Part shown: piece after piece, positions 11,197 to 22,046 of the stretch
Numbering within the stretch: position 1 is the stretch's first letter
How the letters are laid out: each line of letters opens with the position of its first letter
NCBI GenBank assembly: GCA_022376515.1
Contig: WTXI01000002.1
Location: 496,001 to 560,000, forward strand
Direction of reading: 5' to 3'
Origin: Lactifluus volemus
Lineage: Eukaryota > Basidiomycota > Agaricomycetes > Russulales > Russulaceae
Length of the DNA stretch: 64,000 nucleotides
The notes under the pieces: generated by a model
The model's database searches: none
The model's input: the letters and a program-made list of their open reading frames with translations, nothing else
What the model was told of the DNA's origin: nothing
Translations under genes and position numbers: made by a program

Positions 11197-11221
11197 CCCA
11201 GCGAGAAATGACTTACAGTAA
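11197..11221. repeat. Left terminal inverted repeat
   Basis: The sequence begins CCCAGCGAGAAATGACTTAC and pairs with the reverse complement of the right end, CCCTACGAGAAATGACTTAC, over about 25 bp with two mismatches at positions 4 and 5. Confidence 0.85.
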
Positions 11222-11580
11222 TTCGAAGTAAATTTAACTAGTTGAATTGATTCAATTTTTATCAACGGATGAGTCTTTTTGCGATTTAATTGAATGGACA
11301 AATCGAAAACATTTTCAGTTTTCTGAATTTAATTGAATATTAGATCGGATCGGATTCGAATTCGTTTGATTGCGCGATTGAATCAGATTGAATCAAGTTG
11401 AATACAATCGTTACGCGAATTTGAATCGGATCGAATTATATTGATTAACCGTTCGAATCAGATTGAATTGAATTGTTCCTGATTTAATTTCTTTGTACAG
11501 TGCAATCGTATCAAGAATTATCTATAGCTATCGATTTTATTCAGCCCGCGGTTGAATCCGATCGAATCTAATCACAGTCA
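11222..11580. repeat. Left subterminal AT-rich motif cluster
   Basis: Dense, degenerate reiterations of GATTGAATC/ATTCGAAT/TGAATTGA-type words on both strands, unlike the surrounding DNA. In CACTA elements such subterminal repeats are where accessory transposition proteins bind; that role is inferred here. A weaker matching cluster lies at the other end (18,950-19,155). Confidence 0.6.
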
Positions 11581-14500
11581 TCACGCCCGGCCTTTCCGTC
11601 GACATCTAAAGTCGAGAAACACGAGTGTAATTAGTCTCATGCGATAGAGGGAGATCGTAATGGACAGACCTGTATTGAATTTAATTCGATTTGTTCTTCT
11701 TCGTCTTCTTAGCCTCTTGTTCCTTCTGTTTATAGCACTGTCGTATATCTGATTAGATATTGCGAGCGCGATAAAGAAAACAGTACTCGCCGTAAGAACA
11801 TCTGCTTCCAGATTGTCCCATACGTTGGCAAACTCCTCTCGCGTGATATTCGGATGCTGCTTGATGTAATCGATAGCGAATAAATTCCTGTGCGCGTGAT
11901 CATATAAACGCTGATTGAGCCTGGCGGATGAACTCACCGCGCTGATAAGGAATTATTTGCGCGCATCGGGATCGCCTTCTTTGCCCTTTGATGTTGTTTC
12001 TCGGGCACGGAGGATTGGTTAGTGGTGCCGATAACGCCGTTGTCGGGCTGTGGCGCTGTCATTGGCCCAGATCCATTTGGCGCATCCAATCTTGTCGCTG
12101 ATCTAGTCCCGTGAATACTATCGGAAGCGTTGGAAGTGGCTATCGTTGGTGCGTACAATTTTGTGAGTGCTAGTATCGTGAGATAGCTTATAAGAATGTA
12201 CCTTCTGTCCCTGTGCAAGTTATTGAAGCCACCGCAGCGTCGTTTTGACTGTCTTGTGTGGATGATATAGTTCGAGGCACTACGAGAGGCCTGCTTGTAG
12301 CACTCCGAGTGATGGAGGAGCTGGTCGGTCGTGTACGTGAGACGATCTATAAAGCGATAGGAAACTTACAGTGGTCGGCGGATGACGAATCGCTTCCGGG
12401 ATATCAATATATCAATGATAACATGTTAGTATACAAGCGCAGATAGGGAGCAAAAACACACCAGAGGCCGTTGGCTTTGTGCGTTTTCACAGCTGCTTGT
12501 CCGTGCTGTGTCGCTGTTTTCCAACTCAGGAGCTGTGGGGGGTTGGGGGGACTCGGAGTGCACACTCCGAGGAGCATTTATGTGTGCCGCGTCGCCGATT
12601 TCCACCTCAGGGGCTGTGGGGGGTTGGGGGGACTCGGAGTGCACACTCCGAGGAGCATTTATGTGTGCCGCATCGCTGATTTCCACCTCAGGGGCCGTGG
12701 GGGGTTGAGGGGACTCGAAGCGCATACTCTGAGCATATTGTGTGCGTGCCGCGTCGCCGATTTCCACCTCAGGGGCCGTGGGGGGTTGGGGGGACTCGGA
12801 GCACACACTCTGAGCATATTGTGTGCGTGCTGCGTCGCTGATTTCCACCTCAGGAGTATGTGTTGGAGATGGATGGGCTGAGAAGATGCAGCGAAGGTAA
12901 CATCAGTGCAGGTTTTCAAATGAAAGCAGGAGGAGGGGCGCACTGCCAGTGTGTGGGCGAGGTTCAGGACCATCTGGCGCCCTTGTAGCTCCTGGAACGG
13001 TTCAGAATAAATATATGGTATGCTTCGATGACTTACTTCTCGCCCTCTTGTTTGAGTTCGCTCGAGGTGGTGCCTCAGATGACCGCTTTGCTGGACACAC
13101 GGCTTGGCTATCGCTATCTGACAATGTAGCTTCTTCCGAGTTGCATTTGATAGAGATCTGTTTCTTCGAGTACGTGCTGTGCCACTGCGAATACCCATTG
13201 GTGCATATAGACCTGGCCTTCCAATGGCCTTCGCAGAATTTGAGGAGGGGGTATTGCTCTTCGATCTCCTCGTAGAATCGTAACTGTGCTCTGGCGTCCA
13301 CCTCTCGCCATGGGCATCCGAGATTACCGTCGTAGTCCTGGTAGAGGACGCGCCAGAAATGTCGGCTGGCCTCGCGAATGGCATCCACTTCTTTCCCCTC
13401 CAGGACCCGCCCTGTCTCATCCTGAAGGAACCTGAACATGACGTTCTCACCCTCAATATTGCGACCTCGGCCACCTTTGGGTTTTTCGTCTTTTAGAGCC
13501 TTGTACTGTTTGAGGTACCAGAAGTCGATCTTTGGGTAGTCCTTCCTTTGCATCGGTGGCTTGGTCGGTGGAGGCACAGGCGTTTGAGCGTCGACAGTCT
13601 GGTCGATGTGCACCGTCTTCCCCCCTTGGCGCATAGCATCTAAAAGGTCCTTGAATAGTTTCCTGGAGTATATAACGTTGTAAAATGAGAATATGAGCGT
13701 ATAATTTGTATAACTTACTCAGAAGTGTCTGCGCGCGCCTTATGCTCTTGGCATTGGCTCCAAAGATATAGGTAGGCGGGATTTCTGACCGCCACGAGGT
13801 CCTTGTGTGTGGCATCCGCAAGTACATCCGAGTCCTTGTGTACCCTCGACTGGAATGGGCTCCCCTACATACGTGCACAGAATTTGTCAATGAATATTAA
13901 TGGAAACGCGCATATATCTACACTTACAAGCGTAAATGAGTCCTGATCCAACTCATGAGTGTACCCTCTACGTTGTGAATGCGCCGAGTGACCGCTATAG
14001 AGTGGGGGGGTGGGGGGTGTGTCCAGAGACTCTACAGATAGAGAGCGATTGTGTCCGAAGCCTCTGAAGACATTACCAGACGTGCGGCCTGGCATAGCAA
14101 GCTGGGAGAGACCTCGCGATGGGAAAGAGTCTAGATCGCACTGCGAGGATGCGTACAAATCCATTGGGGCTTGGCTAAAGTGGGGACGTGAAAGTGTAAC
14201 GAAAAAAAGTGGGGATGCATTTATTTGCATTCCATAACCCGTAATTGGAAGACAGTGTTCTTGAAGCGCGTTCTGTAAGCACGACATATCTGTACGTTTG
14301 AGAACACATTCAATACGATTTGATTTGATTCTAAGTACTACTACACAATGATTTGAAACGGTGCATGTTTTATGCGTTACGGAGAGACGATTTATACTAA
14401 GGCATACGACTTAACGGCGAAGGAACGAGCTTGTACACTAAATTCATATCCCAATGTCTTCGTACAAATCATCTGAGGTCCGCGGAAGTCAGTAGGTGCA

Positions 14501-15367
14501 TATAGTGTATGAATTAGCCATACCGATCTCAGAGTCAGAATATTGAAATATTTCATCCATCTTATTGGCGACGCGATCCATCGCCTCCCTCACACTGTTT
14601 TCTTGCGCTTCTTGAATGATCTGTGCCAGGCTTCGGCCGTTGATAGTTATTTGCGACGGCTCTAGTGTGGCCGGCAGAGGGGTAGGGACAGAATGTGCAC
14701 GGTGCACATTGTGTGAAGTGTGCGGCGTGCACAATGTGCAAGGAATTGGATGCACTTGGCGCGGCGTGCACAATGTACATGGAATCGTATGCACTTGGTG
14801 TGATGCATGTATCGTGTATAATGTGCAGTGATTCGGATGCACAGTGTGTGAAGCGTGTACCGTATCTGCATGCGCCACGCAGCACATATTGGAATGAGAA
14901 TGAAAGCCATGAGAGGCCTGGACTCTGCATGAGGTGCGGGAACGACGATGTGGGGCATGCAATCTACGCGAGATTCTGGGATCGGGAAAATCTGTTTGTG
15001 TTTCTTGATCTCTACGTGATGGACTAGGCTGGGGGGACTTTGTGTGCGGCACTTGCACTGCCAACAGTGGGATGGGAAGTGGGAATGGCGCGGGCGATCT
15101 GCAAACTGAGGGTCGTGATGTACCAGATGCCTTAGAAGAATTCATTGTGTCGCACTGATTTTGTGCATTTGGGCACGGAATGGGACTATCTGGGGAGGGA
15201 GGGGAGCGTCGTTCCTGTTCCTGTGTTTCTAGAATCTCTATTATCTCTTGTTGCTTGTTTCCACCCACGAAGTTGGACGAGACGCTGCAAGGATCGACGA
15301 CACTAGCACGCACACTCTTTGCAATGTCAATCTGAGCCGGTTTGCGAGCCGATCTAATAGGCGGCAT
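11581..15367 (-). CDS. Transposon-encoded accessory protein (second gene of the CACTA-like element)
   Basis: A minus-strand multi-exon gene downstream of the transposase. It probably starts at MPPIRSARKPAQIDIAKS (15,367). The first exon is Ser/Pro-rich and holds a His/Cys/Thr repeat zone. Later exons read PGRTSGNVFRGFGHNRSLSV; SRVHKDSDVLADATHKDLVA; a charged folded-looking part (KDYPKIDFWYLKQYKALKDE, MFRFLQDETGRVLEGKEVDA, SRHFWRVLYQDYDGNLGCPW, FYEEIEEQYPLLKFCEGHWK); and a basic NKRARSKS stretch suitable as a nuclear signal. A 27-residue tandem repeat (81 bp) follows at about 12,510-12,850. The 3' exons (11,581-12,218) include FANVWDNLEADVLTASTVFF and a basic NRRNKRLRRRRR. I recall similar second proteins beside basidiomycete Tnp2 transposases. 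Function is unknown; a TnpA-like DNA-binding role is only inferred. Exon joining is approximate. Confidence 0.55.
12510..12855 (-). repeat. 81-bp tandem repeat (about four full copies) encoding a 27-aa repeat
   Basis: The plus strand repeats a block containing GACTCGGAGTGCACACTCCG, CTGTGGGGGGTTGGGG and CGATTTCCACCTCAGGGG with an 81-bp period (for example starts at 12,551 and 12,632). On the coding minus strand each unit reads like EISDAARTQYAQSV followed by CSESPQPPTAPEV. Because 81 is a multiple of three, changes in copy number keep the accessory protein in frame. Confidence 0.85.
14690..14880 (-). repeat. Imperfect repeats with GTGCAC palindromic cores in the accessory gene
   Basis: Reiterated words such as GTGCACAATGTGCA, GGAATTGGATGCACTTGG and GGAATCGTATGCACTTGG occur every 45-55 bp. 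They encode repeated segments like HQVHTIPCTLCTP and RQVHPIPCTLCTP on the minus strand. The repeats are rich in His, Cys and Thr, and degrade toward the edges. Confidence 0.7.
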
Positions 15368-15555
15368 AGTGGATAGGTGATTGTATGCGCGTAAGTCCTT
15401 CGGGAACACCCCCTTGCAATGTGAATATATGCGCATGAGAGTATTTTCTACGTAGAATTCTGCCCAAGTCTCACGTGCACATTGAATTTGGCCATTGGCA
15501 TGCGGCTAAGTCGCGATGAGATATATCTCGCATTCTGTACACAGCACAGCTACAA

Positions 15556-18500
15556 TTATTCGATTAACTGATCACCTCCCTCTGCAATGACCAGCGCGTC
15601 CAGACCAGGTTTCTCGACCACGAAATATTGTGTACTATTATCGCCCTCACTCGGCCTAATAGGTACCATGGCCACCACAGAAATGATCGCCCTAACATCG
15701 ACAACGCGAAGGTCGGTTCTCCCTTGATATGTGCACACATACAATGCACCGTGAGATACGCTGAGAAGGTGCATATCTGGCTCAGACCAGATAGATACTA
15801 GTGCATATGGACGCACAGTCCCCGAGTGTTTGCTCCGGAAATAAAACTGTACTTCTCCGAGGCGGTAAACTTCGCCAGATAAGATCTATATGTATCTGCA
15901 ATGAGATGTGCACTATATCGGATGAGGGGGATGTCACCTTCACGTTGCGTGAACATCGCACCGTTTCTGTTTCTAGTTCACCCTCCTTCCACGAAGCACG
16001 AGCAATCTGTTTATTAGGTAGAAGGAGTCTAGCCCATCGTCTATACCTCGGCTCCCAGTGTCTAGCGAGTGAACCATTCTCCGAGATCATGAAATGCCTA
16101 AGTGCGTCGGCTTCTGCACCCGTGAATAAAATCGGATTCTTGTCTTTTGCCCCAAGAAGAACATATCCCTCTGATTTGAATGCGCCGTCAGGTAACTTCA
16201 CAGAAGACTTGTCGAACGCCGGATTCATTGCCTTGAGTGCATTGACCTGGCTGCTCCTAAGTCCACGATTCGCAATGTTCGCGAAGGGAGTTGAGTGCTG
16301 CTTGACCTCCCCACCGAGGCTACCAATCGTTCGCTCAAGGGTCCATTGTTGGACGTAGACTCCAGGTCCAATGCGCGTCGTCTCTTGTGCGAGATGAACC
16401 ATGGCATGAACGCTCTGGCGCACAAAGTGCAGTCTGCTTGGGAGCCGAGAGTAATAAAGTAACTCGAATTCCTCGACAAACTCGAGAAGGAGCCTATGAG
16501 CGACAATAAGCTGAGCTACCTTGATCCGCCGCTGATGGAGGATTCGCACACCCTGCACAAGTTTGCAGAAGTGTTCCCAATATACACGAGGCAAGACGTC
16601 CAAGAGGAGCCCAGGTCCTAGCCCAAACAAGTACATTAAGAATTCCCAAGCCTTATAACCACTCGATATTTTCTCGGCCGGGTTTCGAGGAGGTCGATCA
16701 AACGAACCGGGGAGATATTGTCTGCACAAGGCGACTTCATGACCATGTTTCCGCCATACATCACCAGTCAGACACATCCATGGCCAATGTAGCTTAGAGT
16801 CGTCCTTATCGCAATCGATAGTCCCGCGCCATAGTCCCAGAAAGAGATCGGGTAGATTAAGCGAGATAAGATGCATGATGTCGATCGCGAAGCACCTCGG
16901 AGGTGCCAGTGATCGGTGAGGATTTAGCCCACTAAAGAGACTTGGTTTACAGATTCCAGTCTCTCTGCGCTCGTTTTTGTAGTGCGTGTCGTTGCGGCTC
17001 TGCAGCAATCTAGACAAACCTGCCTGGTACAGATCAGGCGATGGTTCCGTGAGCTTATATATATCGACGTCATTGTGATCGCAGCCAGAGACAGCGTAGT
17101 CCAGTGGCTTTAGCATCACTGGGTAGTAGTGCGGTCCGTTTTCCTTATGCCTGCCTTTAAGCCCGCAGTAGAGACGACAGCCGAAAGCACCGTGATGACC
17201 GACTTGACCGTTAAGCTGAGAAAGTCCGGGGCCATCAGCCATGCCGAGATAAAAGTACGGGAAAGAGGTGAAGACACGATCCAAATTTGCATCCCATATT
17301 CTGAGGCCATCGCGCTGAAGAGCGGCCAGATGGTGCAGCCCAGGAAATAGGAAAGAGTCGAGGTTTTTGGGCTTGTTTGGGCCCGGGATGAAGCCCCCAG
17401 GAAGCACATATCTCTTCTTGTATCGCAGCTCCGGAGGGAGATCCAGCAAGACCCAGATATAGATCCAACAATCAGATTGTTTATTCTGGTACAATTGTGC
17501 ACCATCGACGGACAACATCAAGACTGTGTCGTCTGGCTTAATATCTCCATCCCGGACAGCCTCAAGGAACGCGCGGCCACAATAAACGTCATTGTATTCG
17601 TCGACAGATAACTCTGACGAGACTAAGAGGCCATCCATGAGATCTTCCATTGTACGCCGCCGATAGCCCATGTTTTGAGCGCCATCATCGCTACGCCATT
17701 GCGCCTGGATCTGTGGGCCAATTGGGATCGTGAGCGACTGCTTCCGAGGGCGTAATTTCTGACTGTTTCCCCCTCCGGCCAGTTCATAGCGTGCCTCTCC
17801 ACACATGGGACAGGTCGTCATGTCACGGAAGGGACCAGTGAAGGCGACACACGATTGCATACACATGTCTGTCATAATGGGGAATATCCCTGTGAGATCT
17901 TGAATGCGTTGCTTGATCTGCGCATGTGATAATAGTTTTATCTCAGGGGAATGGAGCCCGATCCCATCCATTATCATCGTGTAAATGGCCTCGGAACCAT
18001 TTGTCGATGCCAAGAACATATCGATACACAACCGCAAGTCTTTGTCCGATAGATCTACCAAGAAGGTCGCTGGGGAACGAAGACGTTCACGAACATCATC
18101 TGGCAATGGATCTCGATCCAACGTCGCTGCACGTAGCTCGGCGATAAATGACATTGCTGTCTTGAGCGCAACGACGGTGGGAACAATTGAATCTGGATCG
18201 CGATCGTTAAATTCCCCAGGTACATCGTCCGGGATAGCATCCGGCGGGTCAATAGGAGAGGGAGCACTCCTGTGGCAATCGTCTGTTGTAACAGTACATT
18301 CATTTGTTTCATTCGTTGGTTGCACATCCCCCGATGGGATAGTGGGAGAAGGAGGTGTATCGTCGTCTGACCAGAGATGCTGCTGATCGACACAATCAAT
18401 TTCGGCTTCAGAGTGATCAGCACGCCCTTGTGATGTGCTCCCTAGGTCGTTCAAGTGTTCACTAGATTGGACCCGCCTTGGTTTATTTTGCATCCGATGT

Positions 18501-18755
18501 TCTTTCTATATATTTAATGACAGTCTTCGCAATGAAGACGACAGAGTACACACGTCGCTCTGGAAGTTCTCCTGACGCCAGTTGAATTGGCTGTCCATTG
18601 AATATCGACCCTCGTTTGTTGTACACTCCGAGATAGTCAGCCGCCCGGTATTGTTTATGACGGCTGTAGGTGGCTCGAGATACGCGCGTTTTCTCCTTAC
18701 AATATCGCGAGCAAGAACAATAAAATGTGCGATTGGGTTTCTTAGGGGTAGACAT
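15556..18755 (-). CDS. Tnp2-type (CACTA/EnSpm-like) transposase
   Basis: Likely start MSTPKKPNRTFYCSCSRYCK at 18,755, a short Cys-rich zinc-finger-like N-terminus (SRATYSRHKQYR). An intron near 18.5 kb precedes the main exon, 18,493 to about 15,950. That exon contains the tnp2 core: LMLSVDGAQLYQNKQSDCWI, PGGFIPGPNKPKNLDSFLFP, LGMADGPGLSQLNGQVGHHG, RETGICKPSLFSGL, WPWMCLTGDVWRKHG, PRNPAEKISSGYKAWEFLMY, RLHFVRQSVHAMVHLAQETT and QQWTLERTIGSLGGEVKQHS. The Asp residues in LSVDGA and GMADGP are candidates for the RNase H-like metal site. After another intron the last exon gives VQFYFRSKHSGTVRPYALVS...DLRVVDVRAIISVVAM and FVVEKPGLDAL. The tnp2 core has no internal stop. It faces the same way as the accessory gene and lies upstream of it. 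Splice borders are inferred. Confidence 0.88.
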
Positions 18756-18949
18756 GAAATCAAGACGTTCGATGGACAGCACGTTTAGAAGGGGGAAACA
18801 CACGCATTCATTTATTTGATTCGGTTCACTCGTATAAAGTACATGGGCATGTGATTATATGCACTGGCCATGTGACCAGATAGCGACTGGGTCGACAAGG
18901 CGTTCTATATTTGGGACAAAGTTTTCGCGCGTTCAAAAGACTCAGTACA

Positions 18950-19155
18950 CAGATTTGATTCGATTCTAATAAGTGCTTTAGATCGAAGAATATATCTCGT
19001 AAGCGAGATCAATTTAATTCAATATAATTCGGCTTGTGATCGAACGATATTCAAATTCGTTTAGCCGATATCAATCTACTTGAATCAACGTAATTCATAT
19101 CAACTGGCACAAATATACTTAAATCAATATTTAATTTCTATTAATTGCGATTAGT
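18950..19155. repeat. Right subterminal AT-rich motif cluster
   Basis: Degenerate TTGATTCGATTC/TCAATTTAATTCAATA/ATTCAAATTCG-type words, comparable to the cluster at the left end. Gene-free between the transposase start and the right inverted repeat. Confidence 0.5.
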
Positions 19156-19180
19156 TTACTGTAAGTCATTTCTCGTAGGG
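19156..19180. repeat. Right terminal inverted repeat
   Basis: The sequence ends GTAAGTCATTTCTCGTAGGG, the reverse complement of the left terminus apart from two positions. It is followed directly by the second AATCAGA. Confidence 0.85.
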
Positions 19181-19187
19181 AATCAGA
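19181..19187. repeat. Right 7-bp target-site duplication (AATCAGA)
   Basis: Identical to the seven bases preceding the left transposon end. The interrupted repeat resumes here (AATCAGAGTTTGCC compared with AGTCAGAGTTTGTC in the other copy). Confidence 0.8.
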
Positions 19188-19760
19188 GTTTGCCATCCCA
19201 CCACTGGACCCATTCCTTCCACGTGAGATTCCGCTCAATTGTATCTGATGGAAAATTCTTGATTTCAGAGTCTGTCTGGCCAAGTTGGAGGTCTATCTGA
19301 GTTGTCTGAGTTGTCTGACTCGGAGTTGGTTTGGTTTTGCGCGATGATCTGTGTTTGCGAAAGAAGTGGAAGACGGACCGTGCACCTACAAGACAGTCAA
19401 CGAGTCAACCCATGTGCCTAGAGGAATTTAGGACGAGCATACCGCAACGTGCAAGGCTCAGGACGCTAGTTCTTTGGTGAGTTTGCGTTGACATGGACGG
19501 AATTATTGAAGCATTAGAATGATACTACCTTTTATACTGTCTTTGTTCTGAGAACCGAGGGTCTGGCCTCCCTACCTTTTGGCTCCCCTATTTGTGAACT
19601 GTTGTAACGAGGGATGATGATTAGAAGCTGTTAAGTTGGCTGCGGACACCAGAGGGTGGAACAACTGCCACTGGCCACTTGGTGTGGATCTCCCCTGCGG
19701 ATTCTCCATTGTCCTGCCATTCATGGCAACCGGATTACAGATGACGCCGAAGTAGAGGCA
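19181..19760. repeat. Repeat unit A, right part
   Basis: Matches 20,624-21,090: for example CCCATTCCTTCCACGT, GGAGGTCTATCTGAGTT, GACCGTGCACCTACAAG, GAGTTTGCGTTGACATG and CCATTCATGGCA. It is diverged, with indels of a few to about 100 bp. No open frame is conserved between the copies, so I read it as non-coding or long decayed. Confidence 0.8.
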
Positions 19761-20365
19761 CGAGTCGGAAACTGGTGTGGATCTCCTGGTCGAACACATG
19801 ACGATAGCTAGATTACGTACCGTGACTGTATAGCCGCCGGATTATATAACTTTGGCCTAGGCACGTCAGCGACTTGCAAAGACGAGACGAGACCACTCAA
19901 ACAACTCAGAGGTCCCCAAATTGGCCAGACAGGCCCAGGCTCAAATGACTGAACAGCATCTCACATGTTTCAGTGACAGACGCTGAATATTGCTGAATTC
20001 CCAAGATTTGGCGAGTGGGTATCGCTGGGGCAACAATATGGGTGGGTCCATGACGGCTGTGTTGTGTGAATATAGGAACAGACTGGTCAGACTTGTTTAT
20101 GGAGTCATGTTATAGTGCGCAGCAGTAGGTGGCCATATAATACTGTTAAATCCTCCGTGGTGAGGGAGAGTCACTCACCCCTCCTCGTGGTTGTACACAT
20201 GCGTAGGGGTCCATGAAAGTGAGAGGATGGCTGTGTTGTCCAGAGCCACTACAGTGTTGTTCACCATCCCTTCAATTAGAGCCGGTCCGGTGAGTGTGGT
20301 AGGGTATCATACATCCACTCACTGTGGCAAGGTCTACTAGGCGAGGGTCATAAGAGCCGAAAAAG

Positions 20366-21090
20366 ATAATGAAATTCATTAAAGTGGACAATGACAACGG
20401 GGTTTCACAGCCATACAGTAGAATCAGAGACTATGCAGATTGAAAGGACGACTCGGAATCGAGCTAACTAGGCGTATATATGATGCCAGTAACACGTGAT
20501 GGATGATCTACACCCGCCACTGTCACAGAGAGATAGAAAGTCTGGTATCGAGACTACCATACTGTAAATGATTTGACAGAGTGGCGGTGATAAGCTACTC
20601 ACGAGGTAACCCCATCTTGGGAAGTCAGAGTTTGTCGTCCCACAACTGAACCCATTCCTTCCACGTCGGATCCCGCTCAACTGCATCTGATGGAAATCTT
20701 TTGACGTCAGAGTCTGTCTGACCAAATTGGAGGTCTATCTGAGTTTTTTGAGTTGGTCTGGTTTTGTGCGATCCGTATTTGCGAAAGAGGTGCCAGTGGA
20801 AGACAGACCGTGCACCTACAAGTCAATCAACTAGTGCCTAGACAAATTTGGGACGAGCATACGTGCGACACTTAGGACGCCAGTTCTTTGACGAGTTTGC
20901 GTTGACATGAGTAAAGAAATTATTGAACTAGTAGAACAATCCTACCTCTTATATACTGTACTCCGGCGTCATTCGAAGCTTTTAAGTTGGCAGTTGGCTG
21001 CGACTCGGAACACCAACGGGTGAATCAACTGGCAACTGGCGTATCTCCGCCGCGGGCGCTCCATTCATGGCAGCCGGATTATTGATGACG
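20366..21090. repeat. Repeat unit B (uninterrupted copy)
   Basis: The intact counterpart of unit A, beginning AATGAAATTCATTAAAGTGG and running to CCATTCATGGCAGCCGG. A third, shorter resemblance (GTGCGACGCTACTAGTAATTC, GTTGCGTTGATATGAG) follows at about 21,155-21,230. Separately, a GAATTC..AAG.ATTTGG...CGAGTGGG phrase occurs at both about 19,995 and 21,530. Together these show an old duplication or dispersed-repeat patch over 19-21.6 kb. Confidence 0.75.
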
Positions 21091-21099
21091 CGACGCTAC

Positions 21100-21900
21100 A
21101 GTATATCAAATTACAAAGGCAGCAGTGTGGATCCTCTACACAGTGCAGTAGCATTCGTGCGACGCTACTAGTAATTCTTCGGTGAAGTTGCGTTGATATG
21201 AGCAGATTAGCCTACCTCTTTCATTTCATGGCATGCACGCCATTTCAAATTATCACATTCATAGCGAACTTTTCGGGGTAGGGAGATGGATCGTCCTTGC
21301 CTCGTTACTACTAGTAGTTGGTTTTGTTTTTGAAGACTCGGGGCTTACGGTATGGGAGACATGCCAATTTGAATGAGTGCGGTGCCTGACGGTGAATATT
21401 GTGAAGGACACCCAACTACGGTATTCCGAGTCCGAGTCATGGGCCATCAGCAAAATGTAAAATCGCTACCTAGGTGCTAGCTCTAGACTCTAGTAACACC
21501 TAGTCATGGCTAGCCACTGTGACAGTAGCTGAATTCACAAGGATTTGGTCACGAGTGGGCATTGTCTGTACTGCGGGGGCTCGGCTCATAGTGGCTCCAC
21601 CAATCAAATGGCTTCTGAGCCAGAATGAGCCGCCTAAATTTGGTGGCTCAGCTTGACACACTACAGTACATAAAAGGGACGAGTCACTGGAGGCCTGTAA
21701 GTGGTCAGTGGTTAGGTGGCATCAAAGGCTTCGCATTACATCTGAATGTACATACATAAAACAAAATTGACGATGTGTTCAACTCCACGGGTGCCGCACT
21801 AGTGCTATCAATGATCGCGATTCCCAAGCACATTAAGGACTGGCAAGAAAATACAGTAGATTGGAAGAATTAACGCGGTAACAGGCGCTCCAATTCAACA
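21100..21900. other. Gene-free DNA between repeat unit B and the AP endonuclease gene
   Basis: Short frames only. The first part carries decayed copies of the neighbouring repeats (see unit B). Toward 21,900 it presumably holds the promoter of the downstream gene. No RNA gene or element terminus seen. Confidence 0.4.
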
Positions 21901-22046
21901 GTATTCGAGACCGTGACGCGTCATAAATGCCGCGTCGCGTAAAGCGTTTATGTCCTATCGTTACGTCTTCACGCGTTTGCCGTTCATCTCTCCGCCATTT
22001 TGTCTCTCGTCGAGGTCTTGTTCGGCCGCTTTCATACTCCCTACTA

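Larger units (their letters stand above)
11197..19180 (-). mobile_element. 7,984-bp Tnp2-class (CACTA/EnSpm-like) DNA transposon
   Basis: The ends are terminal inverted repeats of about 25 bp with two mismatches, both starting CCC (consensus CCCWRCGAGAAATGACTTAC). They are flanked by a 7-bp direct repeat. Inside are a Tnp2-type transposase gene and an accessory gene, both on the minus strand, and AT-rich subterminal zones with many GAATC/GATT-type motifs at both ends. A second, uninterrupted copy of the flanking repeat at 20.4-21.1 kb serves as an empty-site comparison and fixes the borders. The transposase frame is long and open, so the copy may be recent. Classical CACTA elements start with CACTA and make 2-4 bp duplications, so these termini are atypical. 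Confidence 0.85.

Noticed and set aside
12471..12881. Plus-strand frame with repeated RGCGGLGGLGVHTPRSIYVCR-like units across the 81-bp repeat
   Set aside because: Shadow of the repeat: the minus strand joins the repeat to flanking accessory-gene exons, while the plus frame has no continuation.
14695..15027. Plus-strand Cys/His-rich 110-codon frame
   Set aside because: Antisense to the accessory gene's repeat zone; no start context or partner exons.
11190..19187. KDZ-type or hAT transposon instead of a CACTA-like one
   Set aside because: A 7-bp duplication is near the 8 bp of hAT, but the transposase core (LMLSVDGAQLY, PGGFIPGPNKPKNLDSFLFP, EKISSGYKAWEFL) is the tnp2 pattern, and no hAT or KDZ signature is present.
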